Positions 22,018-33,569 are shown, numbered from the stretch's first letter. The stretch: DNA of 64,000 nt from Vibrio variabilis (GCF_003263785.1 NZ_JYJK01000046.1:17552-81551); one strand, 5' to 3'. Program-made: numbers and translations. Notes: generated by a model from the letters alone, not told the origin.

Positions 22018-23142
22018 TTATTTGTCTTCTACTTGATTGACTTCGATGCGATTCGCGGAATCTAGCATCGACGCTTTCGCTCGAATTTTTGCTTCAAGCT
22101 GATTAACGAGGTCATCGTTGTCAAAGCGCTCTTTCTGACGTTTACCGTCTTCATAAAAAGCACTCTTCTTGTTACTGCCCGCTAGGCCAAGATGAGACAC
22201 TTCGGCTTCACCTGGACCATTCACCACACAGCCAATAATAGACACGTCCATTGGTGTGATCACATCTTCCAAACGCTCTTCTAGTGCGTTGACGGTACCG
22301 ATCACGTCGAACTCTTGGCGTGAACAGCTTGGACAAGCAATAAAGTTAATGCCGCGAGAGCGGATGCGCAGTGATTTCAAAATGTCGAAACCCACTTTAA
22401 TTTCTTCTACTGGATTCGCAGCAAGAGAAATACGCAGCGTATCACCGATACCTTCCGCTAACAGCATGCCAAGGCCAACCGATGATTTCACTGAACCGGC
22501 ACGTGCACCACCCGCTTCCGTAATACCTAGGTGAAGCGGCTGGTCGATTTTCTTAGCAAGTAGGCGGTACGAGTCTACCGCGAGGAATACGTCAGACGCC
22601 TTCACGCTCACTTTGAACTGGTCAAAGTTAAGTCGATCAAGAATGTCCACGTGACGCATTGCAGACTCAACCAAAGCCTCTGGTGTTGGTTCACCGTATT
22701 TCATCTGGATGTCTTTTTCCAGAGAGCCACCATTGACACCAATACGAATTGGAATGTTCTTATCGCGTGCACAGTCTACGACCGAACGAATACGCTCTTC
22801 ATTACCAATGTTGCCTGGGTTGATACGCAAGCAATCAACGCCGTATTCAGCCACTTTCAGCGCGATACGGTAGTCGAAGTGAATATCAGCGACCAGCGGA
22901 ATAGAAACCTGCTTTTTGATCTCACGGAAGGCTTCCGCCGCATCCATGGTAGGAACAGAGACACGAACGATGTCAGCGCCTACGTTTTCCAAAGCTTTGA
23001 TTTGAGCAACCGTCGCGGCTACATCGGTCGTACGCGTGTTCGTCATTGACTGAACGGCGATAGGTGCGCCATCGCCGATAGGTACATCGCCCACATAAAT
23101 ACGCGTAGAGGGACGACGTTTAATTGGTGATTCGTGATGCAT
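22018..23142 (-). CDS. ispG: 4-hydroxy-3-methylbut-2-enyl diphosphate synthase (IspG/GcpE)
   Basis: IspG catalyses the penultimate step of the MEP isoprenoid pathway using a [4Fe-4S] cluster. The TIM barrel carries [12 protein letters not shown] near the start. Cluster ligands lie in [12 protein letters not shown] (two Cys) and [11 protein letters not shown] (third Cys), with the fourth ligand the Glu of GEAE. Length is 374 residues. Eight bases separate it from rodZ. Its cluster should come from the ISC genes at 28-33 kb. Confidence 0.97.
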   Translation of the reverse strand: MHHESPIKRRPSTRIYVGDVPIGDGAPIAVQSMTNTRTTDVAATVAQIKALENVGADIVRVSVPTMDAAEAFREIKKQVSIPLVADIHFDYRIALKVAEYGVDCLRINPGNIGNEERIRSVVDCARDKNIPIRIGVNGGSLEKDIQMKYGEPTPEALVESAMRHVDILDRLNFDQFKVSVKASDVFLAVDSYRLLAKKIDQPLHLGITEAGGARAGSVKSSVGLGMLLAEGIGDTLRISLAANPVEEIKVGFDILKSLRIRSRGINFIACPSCSRQEFDVIGTVNALEERLEDVITPMDVSIIGCVVNGPGEAEVSHLGLAGSNKKSAFYEDGKRQKERFDNDDLVNQLEAKIRAKASMLDSANRIEVNQVEDK

Positions 23143-23150
23143 AGTGTTTT

Positions 23151-24092
23151 CTAAGGTAAGGTGAATCGAGCTACTTTGCCTGAAGTATACCCAGAAAGGT
23201 CGACAGGTTCACTCGCTAATGTCATAGAAACCTTCTCAGGCGCGCCTAAAATAACTTTGAAAGGCGCTTTGCCATCCAGACTTAGGTTGTCTCCTGCTTT
23301 TTTAATGCCGGTCGACACCGTTTTGCCATCGGCGTCTTTGACTTGGATCCAGCAGTCACCAGAGAACGACATTGTCAGATTAGTCAGTCCATTAGCAGGC
23401 TTTGGCTCTGCTACAGCAGGTTCAGTTTGCTCCACCGCCTCAGCAACCTCTATTTCAGCCGGCGCTTCAGTTTGACTAGCCTCAGGTGCTTCGATTTGTG
23501 GCTCTTCAGGTGTGGCAACGATCGCAGAGACATCGAGCGTCTTCACTTCGGGCTCCTTGGCAACAAGTTCAGCCTCAAGTGTGGCGATTTTTTCAGTTGC
23601 AGGCGCTTCCACTTCAAATGCAGGATCATTGCTCGAAGTGTCCGCGATCTCAGACAAGGTATCTTTTTGTTGGTTTTGCAGCCACCAAACCGAAGAAATA
23701 CCGATAATAACCACACCAATACCCCAAGTGAGCTTCATGATACGGCTATCGTGTCTTTCTTTATTGGTTTTTTTCGAAAAGCTCTGCATGGGCTGTTCGT
23801 AGTGCTGCGCTGCACTATGATTCTCGATGGTGCCGAGCACCTCTTGCTCGTCGATGCCTACTGCTTTTGCGTAGGATCGTAAGTAGCCACGCGTGAACGT
23901 TGCGACTTGTTCACCATCGAACTCATTAGATTCTATTTTCTGAATGATCGCGACACGCAAACGCAAACGATCAGCGATTTGTTTCTGCGTAAGACCCAGA
24001 GCCTCACGCTTTTGCTTTAGAATGGTACCGGCAAGCATCACTTGCTCGGCTTGCGGTGACTGTTCTGTGGCGTTATTTTGCTCAGTACTCAT
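23151..24092 (-). CDS. rodZ: Cytoskeleton protein RodZ
   Basis: RodZ links the MreB cytoskeleton to the cell-wall elongation machinery. The N-terminal cytoplasmic helix-turn-helix ([21 protein letters not shown]) is followed by a basic stretch, one membrane helix (around residues 121-138: [18 protein letters not shown]), a long Glu/Ala/Pro-rich periplasmic linker, and a C-terminal beta domain ([21 protein letters not shown]). The start is ATG 24092 ([11 protein letters not shown]); a GTG nine codons upstream is possible. It is about 313 residues and is the first gene of the rodZ-bamB operon. Confidence 0.93.
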   Translation of the reverse strand: MSTEQNNATEQSPQAEQVMLAGTILKQKREALGLTQKQIADRLRLRVAIIQKIESNEFDGEQVATFTRGYLRSYAKAVGIDEQEVLGTIENHSAAQHYEQPMQSFSKKTNKERHDSRIMKLTWGIGVVIIGISSVWWLQNQQKDTLSEIADTSSNDPAFEVEAPATEKIATLEAELVAKEPEVKTLDVSAIVATPEEPQIEAPEASQTEAPAEIEVAEAVEQTEPAVAEPKPANGLTNLTMSFSGDCWIQVKDADGKTVSTGIKKAGDNLSLDGKAPFKVILGAPEKVSMTLASEPVDLSGYTSGKVARFTLP

Positions 24093-24605
24093 TGATATTG
24101 TACTTCTTATGGTTGTCACTTAGACACGACACGCTTCGTTCGTTATTTTTAATAGGTGTTCGTGGTCTTAGTTTGGTAAATCGCTCGCACTAGCTGTTCA
24201 ATACAGCATAGTCCCAAATGGCCAACTGCGGCACTTCTCTGTTTGTAAAGCGCTCGATTTTATTATGATTTCTGTCTGACCGATTGAGTTAGCCAGCATC
24301 ATCTCGATTGGAACTGCTCATCATAGTCGATTCTCCACACGAGTTAAAATGTCCAGAGTAAAAACAGCGCAAATAGTGACATTTTTGATTAAAAATTAAC
24401 ACGACTCATATTTTTCTGGCGACATTTCGTAGTATTTGATTAACGAAAACTATATTTGTTCCGTTATTGTTCAATTATTTATCTAAGAAATGTGGCAAAG
24501 ATCAGAGTTTGCGAGATGAATTCAAACCGCTGTTTTTACTCTGCTCTGGATACAACAAAGCCAAGTCGAAACTTGGCTTTGGACAACTCAATTTGAGTAC
24601 GCGAA
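24093..24605. other. Intergenic region between rodZ and rlmN
   Basis: About 500 AT-rich bases with no credible coding region on either strand. It must contain the rodZ operon promoter on the minus strand and ends with the rlmN terminator-like hairpin. Some gammaproteobacteria place pilF at this spot, but here there is no room for it. Confidence 0.5.
24557..24580 (-). terminator. Hairpin after rlmN
   Basis: AAAGCCAAGT and ACTTGGCTTT form a ten-base stem around a TTCG tetraloop on the minus strand, 26 bases past the rlmN stop. The T tail is poor, so termination strength is uncertain. Confidence 0.6.
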
Positions 24606-25733
24606 TTACACCGCTTTAACTGGGATCGCTTGCTGGCCTTTTTGAGCTGCAATTTGCTGTGTACGTTTGGTACGGTCAATCACATCACCGACAAGCTGAC
24701 CACAAGCGGCATCGATATCATCGCCACGAGTCTTACGAACCGTCACAGTGTAATCATACTGCATAAGCGTTTTCATGAAGCGGTCGATACGCGAATTACT
24801 CGGCTTCTTATATGGCGAGCCTGGGTACGGGTTGAATGGGATCAGGTTGATCTTCGCTGGCGTATCTTTAAGAAGTTCAGCAAGCTCACGGGCGTGATCC
24901 ATATCGTCGTTCACATGGTCAAGCAGTACATACTCAACCGTTACCTTACCGCGGTTCGCGTTCGAAGACGCGATGTAGCGACGAACAGATGCTAAAAAGT
25001 CTTGAATATCCCAGCGATCGTTAATTGGCATGATTTCGCTACGAAGCTTATCGTTTGGCGCGTGCAGAGAAATCGCTAACGCAACGTCAATTTGACCCGT
25101 CATCTGATCCAAACCAGAAACCACGCCTGAAGTCGATACCGTTACGCGACGCTTAGACAAACCAAACCCCAGGTCATCAAGCATCAGCTCAAGTGCTGGC
25201 ATTAGGTTTTTCATGTTAAGCAGCGGCTCACCCATGCCCATCATTACGACGTTAGTAATTGGGCGGCGACCGGTTTCTTTCTCAAGACCGATCTCACGCG
25301 CGGCGCGCCATACCTGACCGATGATTTCCGATACTTTTAGGTTACGGTTAAAACCTTGCTGAGCCGTTGAACAGAATTTACATTCCAGTGCACAACCTAC
25401 CTGCGAAGAAACACACAGCGTCGCGCGATCATCGTCGGGAATGTAAACCGTTTCTACGTCTTGATCGCCAACACGCATTGCCCACTTGATGGTGCCATCA
25501 GAAGAGTGCTGAGCTTCAGATACGGTTGGCGCTTTGATTTCTGCCAAACGAATCAGCTTTTCACGCAGCTTCTTATTGATGTTAGTCATCTTCTCGAAGT
25601 CGTCGACACCAAAATGATAGATCCACTTCATGACTTGATCAGCACGGAAAGCTTTTTCGCCCAATTCCTCTTGGAAAAACTGACGCATACCCTTGCGATC
25701 AAAATCGAGTAGATTGACTTTTTGTGTGGTCAT
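24606..25733 (-). CDS. rlmN: Dual-specificity 23S rRNA/tRNA adenine-C2 methyltransferase
   Basis: RlmN is a radical-SAM enzyme that methylates A2503 of 23S rRNA and A37 of some tRNAs. The cluster motif CxxxCxxC is present in [13 protein letters not shown] near residue 115. [10 protein letters not shown] and [12 protein letters not shown] are also typical, and a catalytic Cys lies in DIDAACGQL near the C-terminus. Length is 375 residues and the frame is intact. It is transcribed as a single unit between ndk and rodZ. Confidence 0.97.
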   Translation of the reverse strand: MTTQKVNLLDFDRKGMRQFFQEELGEKAFRADQVMKWIYHFGVDDFEKMTNINKKLREKLIRLAEIKAPTVSEAQHSSDGTIKWAMRVGDQDVETVYIPDDDRATLCVSSQVGCALECKFCSTAQQGFNRNLKVSEIIGQVWRAAREIGLEKETGRRPITNVVMMGMGEPLLNMKNLMPALELMLDDLGFGLSKRRVTVSTSGVVSGLDQMTGQIDVALAISLHAPNDKLRSEIMPINDRWDIQDFLASVRRYIASSNANRGKVTVEYVLLDHVNDDMDHARELAELLKDTPAKINLIPFNPYPGSPYKKPSNSRIDRFMKTLMQYDYTVTVRKTRGDDIDAACGQLVGDVIDRTKRTQQIAAQKGQQAIPVKAV

Positions 25734-25879
25734 GGTGCCTCTTCGATGACGGTAAATGGTGTTAAGGGCGCGAATTGTACAGGCTTTAGCCCCCTACAAC
25801 AAGCGTTACAAAACCCTAAAATATTAAGGTATTCATTTCTAAGTGAACATTTTTTGTACAACAAAAAGTGTCAGGTATT

Positions 25880-25905
25880 AAAAAAGGAGGCCACGCCTCC
25901 TTTTT
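25880..25905 (-). terminator. Terminator of ndk
   Basis: AAAAAGGAGGC and GCCTCCTTTTT form a strong hairpin with a T tail, 18 bases after the ndk stop on the minus strand. Confidence 0.93.
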
Positions 25906-25923
25906 ACTCATCACTGCACTCAA

Positions 25924-26349
25924 TTAACGAGGACAAATTTCTGACTGAGGAAAGAAAAACTCAATCTCACGTGCTGCCGATTCTGGGCTATCTGAACCAT
26001 GCACTGAGTTGTGACGCATGCTTAGCGCGTAATCCGCGCGGATAGTGCCACACGCTGCTTCTTCTGGGTTAGTTTTACCCATAAGCTCACGATAACGACA
26101 AATCGCATCTTCACCTTCAAGTACTTGAACCATGATAGGGCCAGAGGTCATGAATGCACGAAGATCATCGAAAAACGGTTTACCTTCATGCTCAGCGTAG
26201 AAGCCTTTCGCTTGCTCGTCGGTAAGATGAACCATCTTAGCTGCGATGATCGACAGACCTGCTTTCTCGATACGGTGATAAATCTCACCAATCAAATTAC
26301 GCTTAACTGCATCCGGTTTAACGATAGAGAATGTTCTTTCTAGGGCCAT
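25924..26349 (-). CDS. ndk: Nucleoside diphosphate kinase
   Basis: Ndk transfers phosphate from ATP to nucleoside diphosphates through a phosphohistidine. The sequence begins [21 protein letters not shown]. The catalytic His is in [14 protein letters not shown], near residue 117. At 141 residues it is the usual size. AAGGAAC precedes the ATG. It lies between pepB and rlmN on the same strand, with its own terminator. Confidence 0.98.
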   Translation of the reverse strand: MALERTFSIVKPDAVKRNLIGEIYHRIEKAGLSIIAAKMVHLTDEQAKGFYAEHEGKPFFDDLRAFMTSGPIMVQVLEGEDAICRYRELMGKTNPEEAACGTIRADYALSMRHNSVHGSDSPESAAREIEFFFPQSEICPR

Positions 26350-26401
26350 TAGTGTTCCTTTTCTTTCGTGTTGTTCTTTTATTAATAGTAATTTTCTTGA
26401 A

Positions 26402-27697
26402 TTACTTATCAGCTTGCTCCGTTAGCAAACGAGCGAGTGTGCGCACACCCATGCCGGTTGCACCAGCAGACCATTTGTCGGTTCCTGACTTACGGTAAGT
26501 ACCCGCACAATCGAAATGCAACCAACCTTTCTTGTAGTCTTCTACAAAGTAAGACAAGAATGCCGCCGCTGTGCTTGCACCTGGAGAGTAGTCACCGCTG
26601 CTGATGTTTGACAAATCAGCGAAGTTCGATGGCAACATGCCGCGATGGAAGTCAGCCAATGGCAATGGCCATAGGCCTTCTTTCTCTTGATTTGCGTTGG
26701 TCAGTGCTTGATGCGTTAGCTCGTCATCAAATGACATGATGGCGTGGTAATCGTTGCCAAGCGCATTCTTCGCTGCGCCGGTAAGCGTCGCACAGTCGAT
26801 GATAAGCTCTGGATTTTGTTCACTTGCGTAGATAAGACCGTCAGCAAGAACCAAACGACCTTCCGCATCGGTATTCATGATTTCTACCGTCTTACCATTT
26901 TTATAGGTAATCACATCACCTAGCTTAAGCGCGCGACCGGATACCATGTTTTCAGCACAGCAAAGGATAAGTTTTACGCGCTTGTTGAGGCCACGCATGA
27001 TGGCAAGACCTAGACCACCGGTAATGGTGCCCGCACCGCCCATATCCGCTTTCATCGCCGTCATAAAGTTCGATGGTTTCAGGCTATAACCACCTGAATC
27101 AAAGGTAATACCCTTACCCACTAAACAAGCAAATACCGGTGCGTTTTCATCGCCAGTTGGGTTGTAATCCAGTTGTAGCATCGCAGAGGTGCGCTCAGAG
27201 CCACGACCAACAGCAAAAATGCCTTCCCAACCTTCGGTGAGTAGATCTTTGTCTTTAACGATGCGGTAAGTCACGTGCTCTGGTGCCGCTGACTTAATAA
27301 ATTCTGCCGCCATAGTCGCCAGTTGGCGCGGCGCGACTTCTTCAGCACTTTTATTGATGATGTCACGTGTCCAGTCAGTCGCTTTGATGCGCGCGTCTAA
27401 CTCTTTCTTATCTTGCTCACCCAGTTCAGCAAGCTCGACTTGAGTGCTTTTCTTTGAGTTGCGGTAACCTTGGTAAAATGCCCAAGAAGACTCTAAATCC
27501 CAACCTTCGCCTGCAAGTGTGGCGTTTGAAATGCCTTGTGAATCTAACTTGCGAGCCGCGCGTTGAATCGCGCCAAGATCGTGGCCTTCACCGATGTGAA
27601 TCGTCGCACCTTGCTCTGAGAAAGAAATGATAGCCTTTTCGCCCCATTGTGGCGCCGCCGCTTCTTGGCTAATAAATACCGACATTGTGCTAGACAT
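26402..27697 (-). CDS. pepB: Peptidase B (M17 leucyl aminopeptidase family)
   Basis: PepB is a cytoplasmic metal-dependent aminopeptidase that trims N-terminal residues from peptides. The M17 metal-binding signature [14 protein letters not shown] is clear (around residue 275), and [15 protein letters not shown] contains further ligands and the catalytic Lys. At 431 residues it matches PepB and is shorter than PepA, which has a longer N-terminal domain. In E. coli pepB is next to iscX, as here. Confidence 0.95.
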   Translation of the reverse strand: MSSTMSVFISQEAAAPQWGEKAIISFSEQGATIHIGEGHDLGAIQRAARKLDSQGISNATLAGEGWDLESSWAFYQGYRNSKKSTQVELAELGEQDKKELDARIKATDWTRDIINKSAEEVAPRQLATMAAEFIKSAAPEHVTYRIVKDKDLLTEGWEGIFAVGRGSERTSAMLQLDYNPTGDENAPVFACLVGKGITFDSGGYSLKPSNFMTAMKADMGGAGTITGGLGLAIMRGLNKRVKLILCCAENMVSGRALKLGDVITYKNGKTVEIMNTDAEGRLVLADGLIYASEQNPELIIDCATLTGAAKNALGNDYHAIMSFDDELTHQALTNANQEKEGLWPLPLADFHRGMLPSNFADLSNISSGDYSPGASTAAAFLSYFVEDYKKGWLHFDCAGTYRKSGTDKWSAGATGMGVRTLARLLTEQADK

Positions 27698-27850
27698 GGT
27701 CTCTCCTTGTCTTGAATCTAATTATTGCAGCTTGCCCGTTGCAGTTCGGCTGCTGTTTCGCATTCTGTGTATCAAATGATGTTATCACTATGTAGAGACA
27801 ATACCAATGACTGCACCATGGGAATTAATAACAATGTAACATGGTGCGAC

Positions 27851-27877
27851 AAAAAAACGGGCCAAAGGCCCGTTTTT
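27851..27877 (-). terminator. Terminator of the isc operon
   Basis: On the minus strand, AAAAACGGGCC and GGCCCGTTTTTTT form a strong hairpin with a T tail, 24 bases past the iscX stop. Confidence 0.93.
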
Positions 27878-27900
27878 GTATAACTAACTAGTGAGTCTGT

Positions 27901-28101
27901 TTAATCGTACTCATCCATCCAGCATAAAATCACAGCTTCGAGGATTTTTTCATTTGAGCGATTAGGATCGTCATCAAAGTCTTCCAAGTCTGTAATCCAT
28001 TTATGCAAGTCTGTGAAACGTACCGTTTTTGGGTCAGTTTCTGGGAATTGATCGCACAGCTCGATAGCGATATCACGAGAATCAGTCCATTTTAAGCTCA
28101 T
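27901..28101 (-). CDS. iscX: Fe-S cluster assembly adaptor IscX
   Basis: IscX is a small acidic protein that binds iron and IscS and tunes cluster assembly. The 66-residue sequence starts [15 protein letters not shown] and ends ILCWMDEYD, as expected for the family. It is the last gene of the isc operon, 15 bases after fdx. Confidence 0.96.
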   Translation of the reverse strand: MSLKWTDSRDIAIELCDQFPETDPKTVRFTDLHKWITDLEDFDDDPNRSNEKILEAVILCWMDEYD

Positions 28102-28116
28102 GAATCCTCCAGTTAA

Positions 28117-28455
28117 TTAGTGATCTTCAGATGCGTGGTTTAGGGTGTACTTTGGAATCTCTACCACAAGATCTTCATCCGCAACGACCGCTTGGCAACC
28201 TAGACGCGACTCAGGCTCTAGACCCCATGCTTTATCAAGCATATCGTCTTCAAGCTCTTCACTCTCTTCTAGTGAATCAAAGCCTTCACGGATGATGACG
28301 TGACAAGTGGTACATGCACACGACTTCTCGCAAGCGTGCTCAATTCCAATACCGTTCTTTAGCGCTACGTCTAATACAGTTTCGCCTTCATTTGCCTCTA
28401 ATACTGCGCCTTCTGGGCAGAGATCTTCATGGGGCAGAACAACAATTTTTGGCAT
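28117..28455 (-). CDS. fdx: ISC-type [2Fe-2S] ferredoxin
   Basis: Fdx supplies electrons for cluster assembly on IscU. Cluster ligands are Cys42, Cys48 and Cys51 in ACEKSCACTTC, with the fourth in LGCQAVV near residue 87. At 112 residues it is standard. It follows hscA by 18 bases in the operon. Confidence 0.97.
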   Translation of the reverse strand: MPKIVVLPHEDLCPEGAVLEANEGETVLDVALKNGIGIEHACEKSCACTTCHVIIREGFDSLEESEELEDDMLDKAWGLEPESRLGCQAVVADEDLVVEIPKYTLNHASEDH

Positions 28456-28473
28456 GACTACTTAGTCCTCGAT

Positions 28474-30324
28474 CTAAATGTTATCAACTGATTGACCCGC
28501 CAGTGCTTCACGGATGGATTTGTCCATTCGACGTGATGCAAACTCTTGGCTCGCCTTATCAGTGTCTTTAATACCTTGTTCAATAGCATCGGCATCATCG
28601 CCATTGCGAAGTTCAATCAGAGCTTCAATCGCTTTAACCAATGCCTGTTTTTCTTCTTCGTTCAGAAGTGCATCGCCGTCCGCTTGCATCGCGGCGATCA
28701 GACCTTCGATAACACGGTCGGCCTCTACGCGTTGCTCGGCCAGTGCACGCGCTAGCATGTCATCTTTGGCGTAAGTCATCGAGTCTTTGAGCATGTTGGT
28801 GACTTCGTCATCGCTAAGACCATAAGATGGTTTCACTTGGATTTCTGATTGAACACCCGTGCTCTTTTCCATCGCCGTCACAGACAGTAGACCGTCGGCA
28901 TCAACTTGGTACGTCACGCGAATGTGCGCTGCACCTGCCGCCATTGGAGGAATGCCTTTTAGTGAGAAACGAGCCAGTGAGCGGCAGTCGTCCACCATCT
29001 CACGTTCACCTTGCACTACGTGCACCGACATCGCCGTTTGGCCGTCTTTGAATGTGGTAAATTCTTGAGCGCGTGCCACTGGAATTGTGGTGTTGCGTGG
29101 AACGATCTTCTCGACCAAACCACCCATGGTTTCAATGCCCAAAGACAGTGGAAGAACATCCAACAGCAGCATCTCAGAATCAGGCTTATTACCTGCAAGA
29201 ATGTCCGCTTGAATCGCTGCACCAATCGCGACCACTTCGTCTGGGTTAATGCTAGTCAGTGGTGTTTTACCAAAGAAGTCACCAACCATTTCGCGAACCA
29301 ATGGTGTGCGAGTCGAGCCGCCGACCATGACAACTTCTAGGACGTCTTCAGCATCGACTTCCGCATCTTTCAATGCACGGCGACATGAAAGCAATGTCTT
29401 CTTCACAAGTGGGCGAATTAGGTCTTCAAACTGAGCTTTTGTCAGTTCACCCTGCCAGCCAAGGACGTTGACAGTCGCAACATCATTTTGGCTTAGGTCA
29501 ATTTTTGCTTGTGTAGCCGCGTCCAGTAGTTCACGTTGCTCATGAGCGGTAAGCTCTGACTTGCCTGCTTGCTGCTGCAAGTGGTCGGCAACGAGATGGT
29601 CGAAGTCATCACCACCCAGCGCGGAATCACCGCCTGTTGCCAGCACTTCAAATACACCGCGAGATAAACGCAGGATAGAGATATCGAAGGTACCACCACC
29701 TAGATCGTAAACCGCAATTACGCCTTCTTGACCACTGTCTAGACCATAAGCAATAGCTGCAGCAGTCGGTTCGTTAAGAAGACGCAAAACATGCATGCCC
29801 GCTAGGTTTGCTGCATCTTTGGTGCCCTGACGCTGCGCATCATCGAAATACGCTGGCACCGTAATCACCACGCCAGCTAATTCGCCACCAAGGGACTCTT
29901 CTGCGCGCTTACCCAGCGTTTTAAGAATGTCAGAAGAGACTTGAATCGGGTTCTTTGCGCCGCCTGCGGTTTGCAGGACAGGTAGACCATTGTCACTTTC
30001 TGTCAATGAATATGGCATTGACGGATAACGAGTCTGAACGTCTGCCAGTGAGCGGCCAAGTAGACGCTTCACAGAAATGATAGTGTTAACGGGATCCAGT
30101 GCTGCGTTGTCACGAGCGTCAATACCGACAGTGATACTGTCATCCGCATAGCGAACCGCTGATGGGAGGATCTTATTGCCGTTGGCATCTGGTAATGTCG
30201 CGGCTTCACCACTTCTTACTGTCGCGACAAGGGAGTTGGTCGTACCTAGGTCGATGCCCGCTGCCAGTTTATGTTCGTGCGGCGCGGAGCTTTGACCCGG
30301 CTCTGCGATTTGAAGTAATGCCAT
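28474..30324 (-). CDS. hscA: Fe-S assembly chaperone HscA (Hsp70 family)
   Basis: HscA is an ATP-driven chaperone that, with HscB, helps release clusters from IscU. The nucleotide-binding domain has [14 protein letters not shown] at the start, [14 protein letters not shown] and [14 protein letters not shown] substrate-binding domain and helical lid follow. At 616 residues it is the typical length and the frame is intact. It lies between hscB and fdx, 23 bases after hscB. Confidence 0.98.
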   Translation of the reverse strand: MALLQIAEPGQSSAPHEHKLAAGIDLGTTNSLVATVRSGEAATLPDANGNKILPSAVRYADDSITVGIDARDNAALDPVNTIISVKRLLGRSLADVQTRYPSMPYSLTESDNGLPVLQTAGGAKNPIQVSSDILKTLGKRAEESLGGELAGVVITVPAYFDDAQRQGTKDAANLAGMHVLRLLNEPTAAAIAYGLDSGQEGVIAVYDLGGGTFDISILRLSRGVFEVLATGGDSALGGDDFDHLVADHLQQQAGKSELTAHEQRELLDAATQAKIDLSQNDVATVNVLGWQGELTKAQFEDLIRPLVKKTLLSCRRALKDAEVDAEDVLEVVMVGGSTRTPLVREMVGDFFGKTPLTSINPDEVVAIGAAIQADILAGNKPDSEMLLLDVLPLSLGIETMGGLVEKIVPRNTTIPVARAQEFTTFKDGQTAMSVHVVQGEREMVDDCRSLARFSLKGIPPMAAGAAHIRVTYQVDADGLLSVTAMEKSTGVQSEIQVKPSYGLSDDEVTNMLKDSMTYAKDDMLARALAEQRVEADRVIEGLIAAMQADGDALLNEEEKQALVKAIEALIELRNGDDADAIEQGIKDTDKASQEFASRRMDKSIREALAGQSVDNI

Positions 30325-30347
30325 TCAAATATCCTTGGGAGCTTCCA

Positions 30348-30862
30348 TTAACCAAGCAGCTTATCTTCTAGCTGTTCTATTTCACTTTGCAACTTGGCGA
30401 TAAATTTTAGTTTTCTAACGCTATCAGCAGCGACTGGCCATTCGGCTTGCGAGAGCTGACCCTCTAACTCTGATAACTGTAGCTTGAACATTTTGCTGAC
30501 CTTGGCTTCAAAGTCAAAAAGTTCTGATTCAGGGTCACTTGAAGACGCGAGATCTTCCAATTCTTCTCGAAGCTCCATCTGCTCCATTAAGAACAGGGGA
30601 TCTTGCAATGTTTGCTGCTCAGCGCGAATATCGACACCATTTTCGGCCAATAAGTATTCGGCGCGAGATATAGGCTTTTTCAGCACTTCGTAGGCGTCAT
30701 TGATTTGCGCTGCCTTTTGCACTGCAAGTAGCGGTCGCGCTCAGAGGCAGTGGCAAAGTTATCTGGGTGAAAGCGTTTTTGTAGTTCTCGGAACTGAGAA
30801 GAAAGAAGGCTACCGTCCAACTGAAACTGAACAGGTAGCCCAAATAATTCGAAATGGTTCAT
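30348..30862 (-). CDS. hscB: Fe-S assembly co-chaperone HscB (frameshifted)
   Basis: HscB delivers IscU to HscA and stimulates its ATPase. The start is ATG 30862 (MNHFELFGLPVQFQLDG). The J domain has HPD in KRFHPDNFA at about residues 32-34. The C-terminal part is the IscU-binding helical bundle. The frame breaks near 30730: CGCTACTTGCAG should be CGCTTACTTGCAG, giving ERDRLLAVQKAAQINDAYEV. With one T restored the product is 171 residues, the E. coli length. The loss has the same GCTTAC context as those in chiA, guaB and ppk2, so it is probably a sequencing error. Confidence 0.95.
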
Positions 30863-30918
30863 AGCATTGACTCGCAATTAATGAGCTTGGCCGATGTGAC
30901 GACCAAGCTCGTCAAAGG

Positions 30919-31241
30919 TTAAACATTAAAGCTTTCACCACAACCACACTCGCCTTTCGCATTCGGGTTGTTGAACTCAAAACCTTCGTTCAAGCCTTCT
31001 TTTACATAATCGAGCTCTGTGCCATCGAGATAAACCAAGCTCTTAGCATCGATGATCACTTTCACGCCTGAGTGCTCAAACACTGAATCGCCATCATCCA
31101 GTTCATCAACGAACTCAAGAACGTAAGCCATGCCAGAGCAACCTGTGGTTTTTACACCAAGCGTAATCCAATACCTTTGCCGCGATTATCTAAAAATGTC
31201 TTAACTCGGCTCGCTGCTGCGTCTGTCATTGAGATGGCCAT
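30919..31241 (-). CDS. iscA: Fe-S assembly scaffold/carrier IscA (frameshifted)
   Basis: IscA is an A-type carrier that passes clusters or iron to apo-proteins. The start is ATG 31241 ([19 protein letters not shown]). The three conserved cysteines are in TTGCSGMAY and ECGCGES. The frame breaks near 31158: CGCTTGGTGTAAA should be CGCTTGGGTGTAAA, giving [13 protein letters not shown]. With one G restored the protein is 107 residues, the family length. The break removes the first third from any uncorrected reading. It sits between iscU and hscB. Confidence 0.94.
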
Positions 31242-31315
31242 ACTACAACCTTTATTCGTTTCTCTTGATGATACTGTGTCTTAATAAAGCTAAAGGGCTT
31301 GGTTATCCAAGCAGT

Positions 31316-31696
31316 TTAGTCGTGCTTTTTCTTGTAGTCTGCAACCGCTGCTTTGATTGCGTCTTCAGCAAGAATTGAGCAGTGCACTTTCACTGGTGGC
31401 AACTCTAGCTCTTCTGCAATTTCAGAGTTCTTGATCGCTGCAGCTTCGTCGATAGACTTGCCTTTCACCCACTCTGTAACCAGTGAGCTTGATGCGATCG
31501 CTGAACCACAGCCGTAGGTCTTAAACTTAGCATCTTCGATGATACCTTCTGGTGTCACCTTGATCTGAAGTTTCATTACGTCACCACAAGCTGGTGCACC
31601 AACCATACCACTACCCACAGCCGGATCATTCTTATCAAATGAACCTACGTTACGCGGGTTCTCATAGTGGTCAATTACTTTTTCACTATACGCCAT
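31316..31696 (-). CDS. iscU: Fe-S cluster scaffold IscU
   Basis: IscU is the scaffold on which new clusters are built. The ligands Cys37 (GAPACGD, with Asp39), Cys63 (YGCGS) and Cys106 (VHCSIL) are all present. The LPPVK motif recognised by HscA precedes Cys106. It is 126 residues and intact, 33 bases after iscS. Confidence 0.98.
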   Translation of the reverse strand: MAYSEKVIDHYENPRNVGSFDKNDPAVGSGMVGAPACGDVMKLQIKVTPEGIIEDAKFKTYGCGSAIASSSLVTEWVKGKSIDEAAAIKNSEIAEELELPPVKVHCSILAEDAIKAAVADYKKKHD

Positions 31697-31729
31697 AATA
31701 ACTTCCTCGAATCCTCTACTTCCTTGAGA

Positions 31730-32944
31730 TTAGTGGTGTGCCCACTCAACCGTGTCTAGGTCAATCCCTTCTTTATACATATCCCATAGAGGAGACATGT
31801 CACGTAATTTGTTTACTGCTGTTCTGATCTGCTCAATCGCAAAGTCGACTTCTTCTTCCGTAGTAAAGCGTCCGAATGAGAAGCGAACCGAGCTGTGTGC
31901 AAGCTCATCGTTAAGACCGAGTGCACGCAGCACGTATGAAGGCTCTAGACTTGCTGATGTACATGCAGAACCAGAAGATACTGCCAAGTCTTTAAGCGAC
32001 ATAAGTAGCGACTCGCCTTCAACAAACGCAAAGCTTACGTTGAGGTTGTGTGGAACGCGCTGCTCTAGGTCACCATTGACTGTCACAGCTTCAAGATCTT
32101 TAACGCCGTTCAGCAGACGGTCACGCAATGCTTTAGCGTGGTCGTAATCTTTCTGCATGTCTTGCTTAGCGATAGCAAAAGCTTCGCCCATACCCACGAT
32201 TTGGTGAGTTGGCAGTGTACCAGAGCGGAAACCACGCTCATGACCGCCGCCGTGCATTTGCGCTTCTAGACGGATACGTGGCTTACGACGTACGTAAAGC
32301 GCACCGATACCTTTCGGACCGTAGGCTTTGTGAGCAGACAGTGAAATCAGGTCGACTTTCATTTCTTGAACGTCGATTGGCAGTTTACCTGCAGATTGCG
32401 CCGCATCTACGTGGAATACAATCTTCTTGCTACGGCAAAGCTCGCCGATAGCGGTAATGTCTTGAACAACACCGATTTCATTGTTTACGTGCATGATTGA
32501 CACAAGCACCGTGTCTTCACGCATTGCCGCTTCCAGCTTAGCTAGGTCAACAATACCGTTTGATTCTGGCTCAAGGTATGTCACGTCGAAGCCTTCACGT
32601 TCAAGCTGACGACATGGGTCAAGGACCGCTTTGTGCTCAGTCTTAACCGTGATGATGTGCTTACCTTTCTTGCTGTAGAAGTGCGCCGCACCTTTAATAG
32701 CAAGGTTGTCAGACTCAGTAGCGCCCGACGTGAACACAATTTCACGAGGGTCAGCGTTTAGCAAATCAGCGATCTGCTCACGAGCGTTGTCTACTGCTTC
32801 TTCTGCTTGCCAGCCAAAACGGTGAGAACGTGACGCAGGGTTACCAAAGGTACCGTCCATCGTCATGTATTGAACCATTTTTTCTGCAACCCTTGGATCG
32901 ACAGGGCAAGTGGCAGAGTAGTCTAGATAAATAGGCAGTTTCAT
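31730..32944 (-). CDS. iscS: Cysteine desulfurase IscS
   Basis: IscS takes sulfur from cysteine and hands it to IscU and to tRNA thiolation enzymes. The PLP lysine is in [12 protein letters not shown] near residue 206. The catalytic Cys is in [15 protein letters not shown] near 328. At 404 residues it is the usual length and the frame is intact. It is the second gene of iscRSUA, 28 bases after iscR. Confidence 0.98.
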   Translation of the reverse strand: MKLPIYLDYSATCPVDPRVAEKMVQYMTMDGTFGNPASRSHRFGWQAEEAVDNAREQIADLLNADPREIVFTSGATESDNLAIKGAAHFYSKKGKHIITVKTEHKAVLDPCRQLEREGFDVTYLEPESNGIVDLAKLEAAMREDTVLVSIMHVNNEIGVVQDITAIGELCRSKKIVFHVDAAQSAGKLPIDVQEMKVDLISLSAHKAYGPKGIGALYVRRKPRIRLEAQMHGGGHERGFRSGTLPTHQIVGMGEAFAIAKQDMQKDYDHAKALRDRLLNGVKDLEAVTVNGDLEQRVPHNLNVSFAFVEGESLLMSLKDLAVSSGSACTSASLEPSYVLRALGLNDELAHSSVRFSFGRFTTEEEVDFAIEQIRTAVNKLRDMSPLWDMYKEGIDLDTVEWAHH

Positions 32945-32972
32945 TCTTTACTCCAATGTATAAGCGACACTA

Positions 32973-33479
32973 CTACGAGCGAACATTGATTCCGATGGGT
33001 GCGGTGCTTGTACTTTTTCTTGAGAACCCATGATTTACCGCGAGATCTACGTCTTGTCGGTCTGAAATTTCTAATACTTCGTTATCTACCATCAGCTCAC
33101 CGAGAGTGATGTTATTTAGGAAGTCACTGATGCGAGAGCTTAAATCTCTCCACAGTGTATGTGTGAGGCAACGTGTACCACCTTGGCAATCTCCTTTGCC
33201 AGCGCATTTTGTTGCATCAACAGACTCATCAACTGCAGCGATGACAGTACCGATAGAGATCTCGTCGGCTTCTGCGCCTAAGCGGTAACCACCACCTGGG
33301 CCACGAACACTCGCTACCAAACCTGCTTTACGCAGCTTAGAGAACAGTTGTTCTAGGTAAGACAAAGAGATACCTTGACGTTCAGAGATGTCCGCTAGAG
33401 GTACTGGGCTTTGCTGTGAGTGCAGTGCGACATCAAGCATCGCTGTTACTGCATATCTTCCTTTTGATGTAAGTCTCAT
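32973..33479 (-). CDS. iscR: Rrf2-family Fe-S sensing regulator IscR
   Basis: IscR carries a [2Fe-2S] cluster and represses its own isc operon when clusters are sufficient. The winged-helix domain begins [19 protein letters not shown]. The ligands Cys92, Cys98, Cys104 and His107 lie in [17 protein letters not shown] and fall at the same positions as in E. coli. Length is 168 residues. The 110-base region upstream contains a large palindrome made of two IscR-like sites, which fits autoregulation. Confidence 0.98.
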   Translation of the reverse strand: MRLTSKGRYAVTAMLDVALHSQQSPVPLADISERQGISLSYLEQLFSKLRKAGLVASVRGPGGGYRLGAEADEISIGTVIAAVDESVDATKCAGKGDCQGGTRCLTHTLWRDLSSRISDFLNNITLGELMVDNEVLEISDRQDVDLAVNHGFSRKSTSTAPIGINVRS

Positions 33480-33519
33480 ATCACACTATCCACATTGATT
33501 ATGTGGCATAAATATTTTC

Positions 33520-33569
33520 ATACCTGAGTATTTTAGTCAAGTATTTAATTGACTAAAATACTCAGGTAT
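33520..33569 (-). promoter_or_regulatory. Paired IscR-type operators forming a perfect inverted repeat before iscR
   Basis: Two 21-base arms (33520-33540 and 33549-33569) are exact reverse complements around an eight-base centre. Positions 33520-33544 match the IscR type 1 consensus ATASYYGACTRWWWYAGTCRRSTAT at 24 of 25 positions by eye. The second arm gives another site (33545-33569) in the opposite orientation. The repeat begins 41 bases upstream of the iscR start and just after the trmJ stop. It could also fold as an RNA hairpin at the end of trmJ. Confidence 0.8.

Noticed and set aside
24093..24605. Missing pilF between rlmN and rodZ as an unusual loss
   Set aside because: That order is typical of Pseudomonas; in vibrios, as far as I recall, pilF is elsewhere, so its absence here is not informative.
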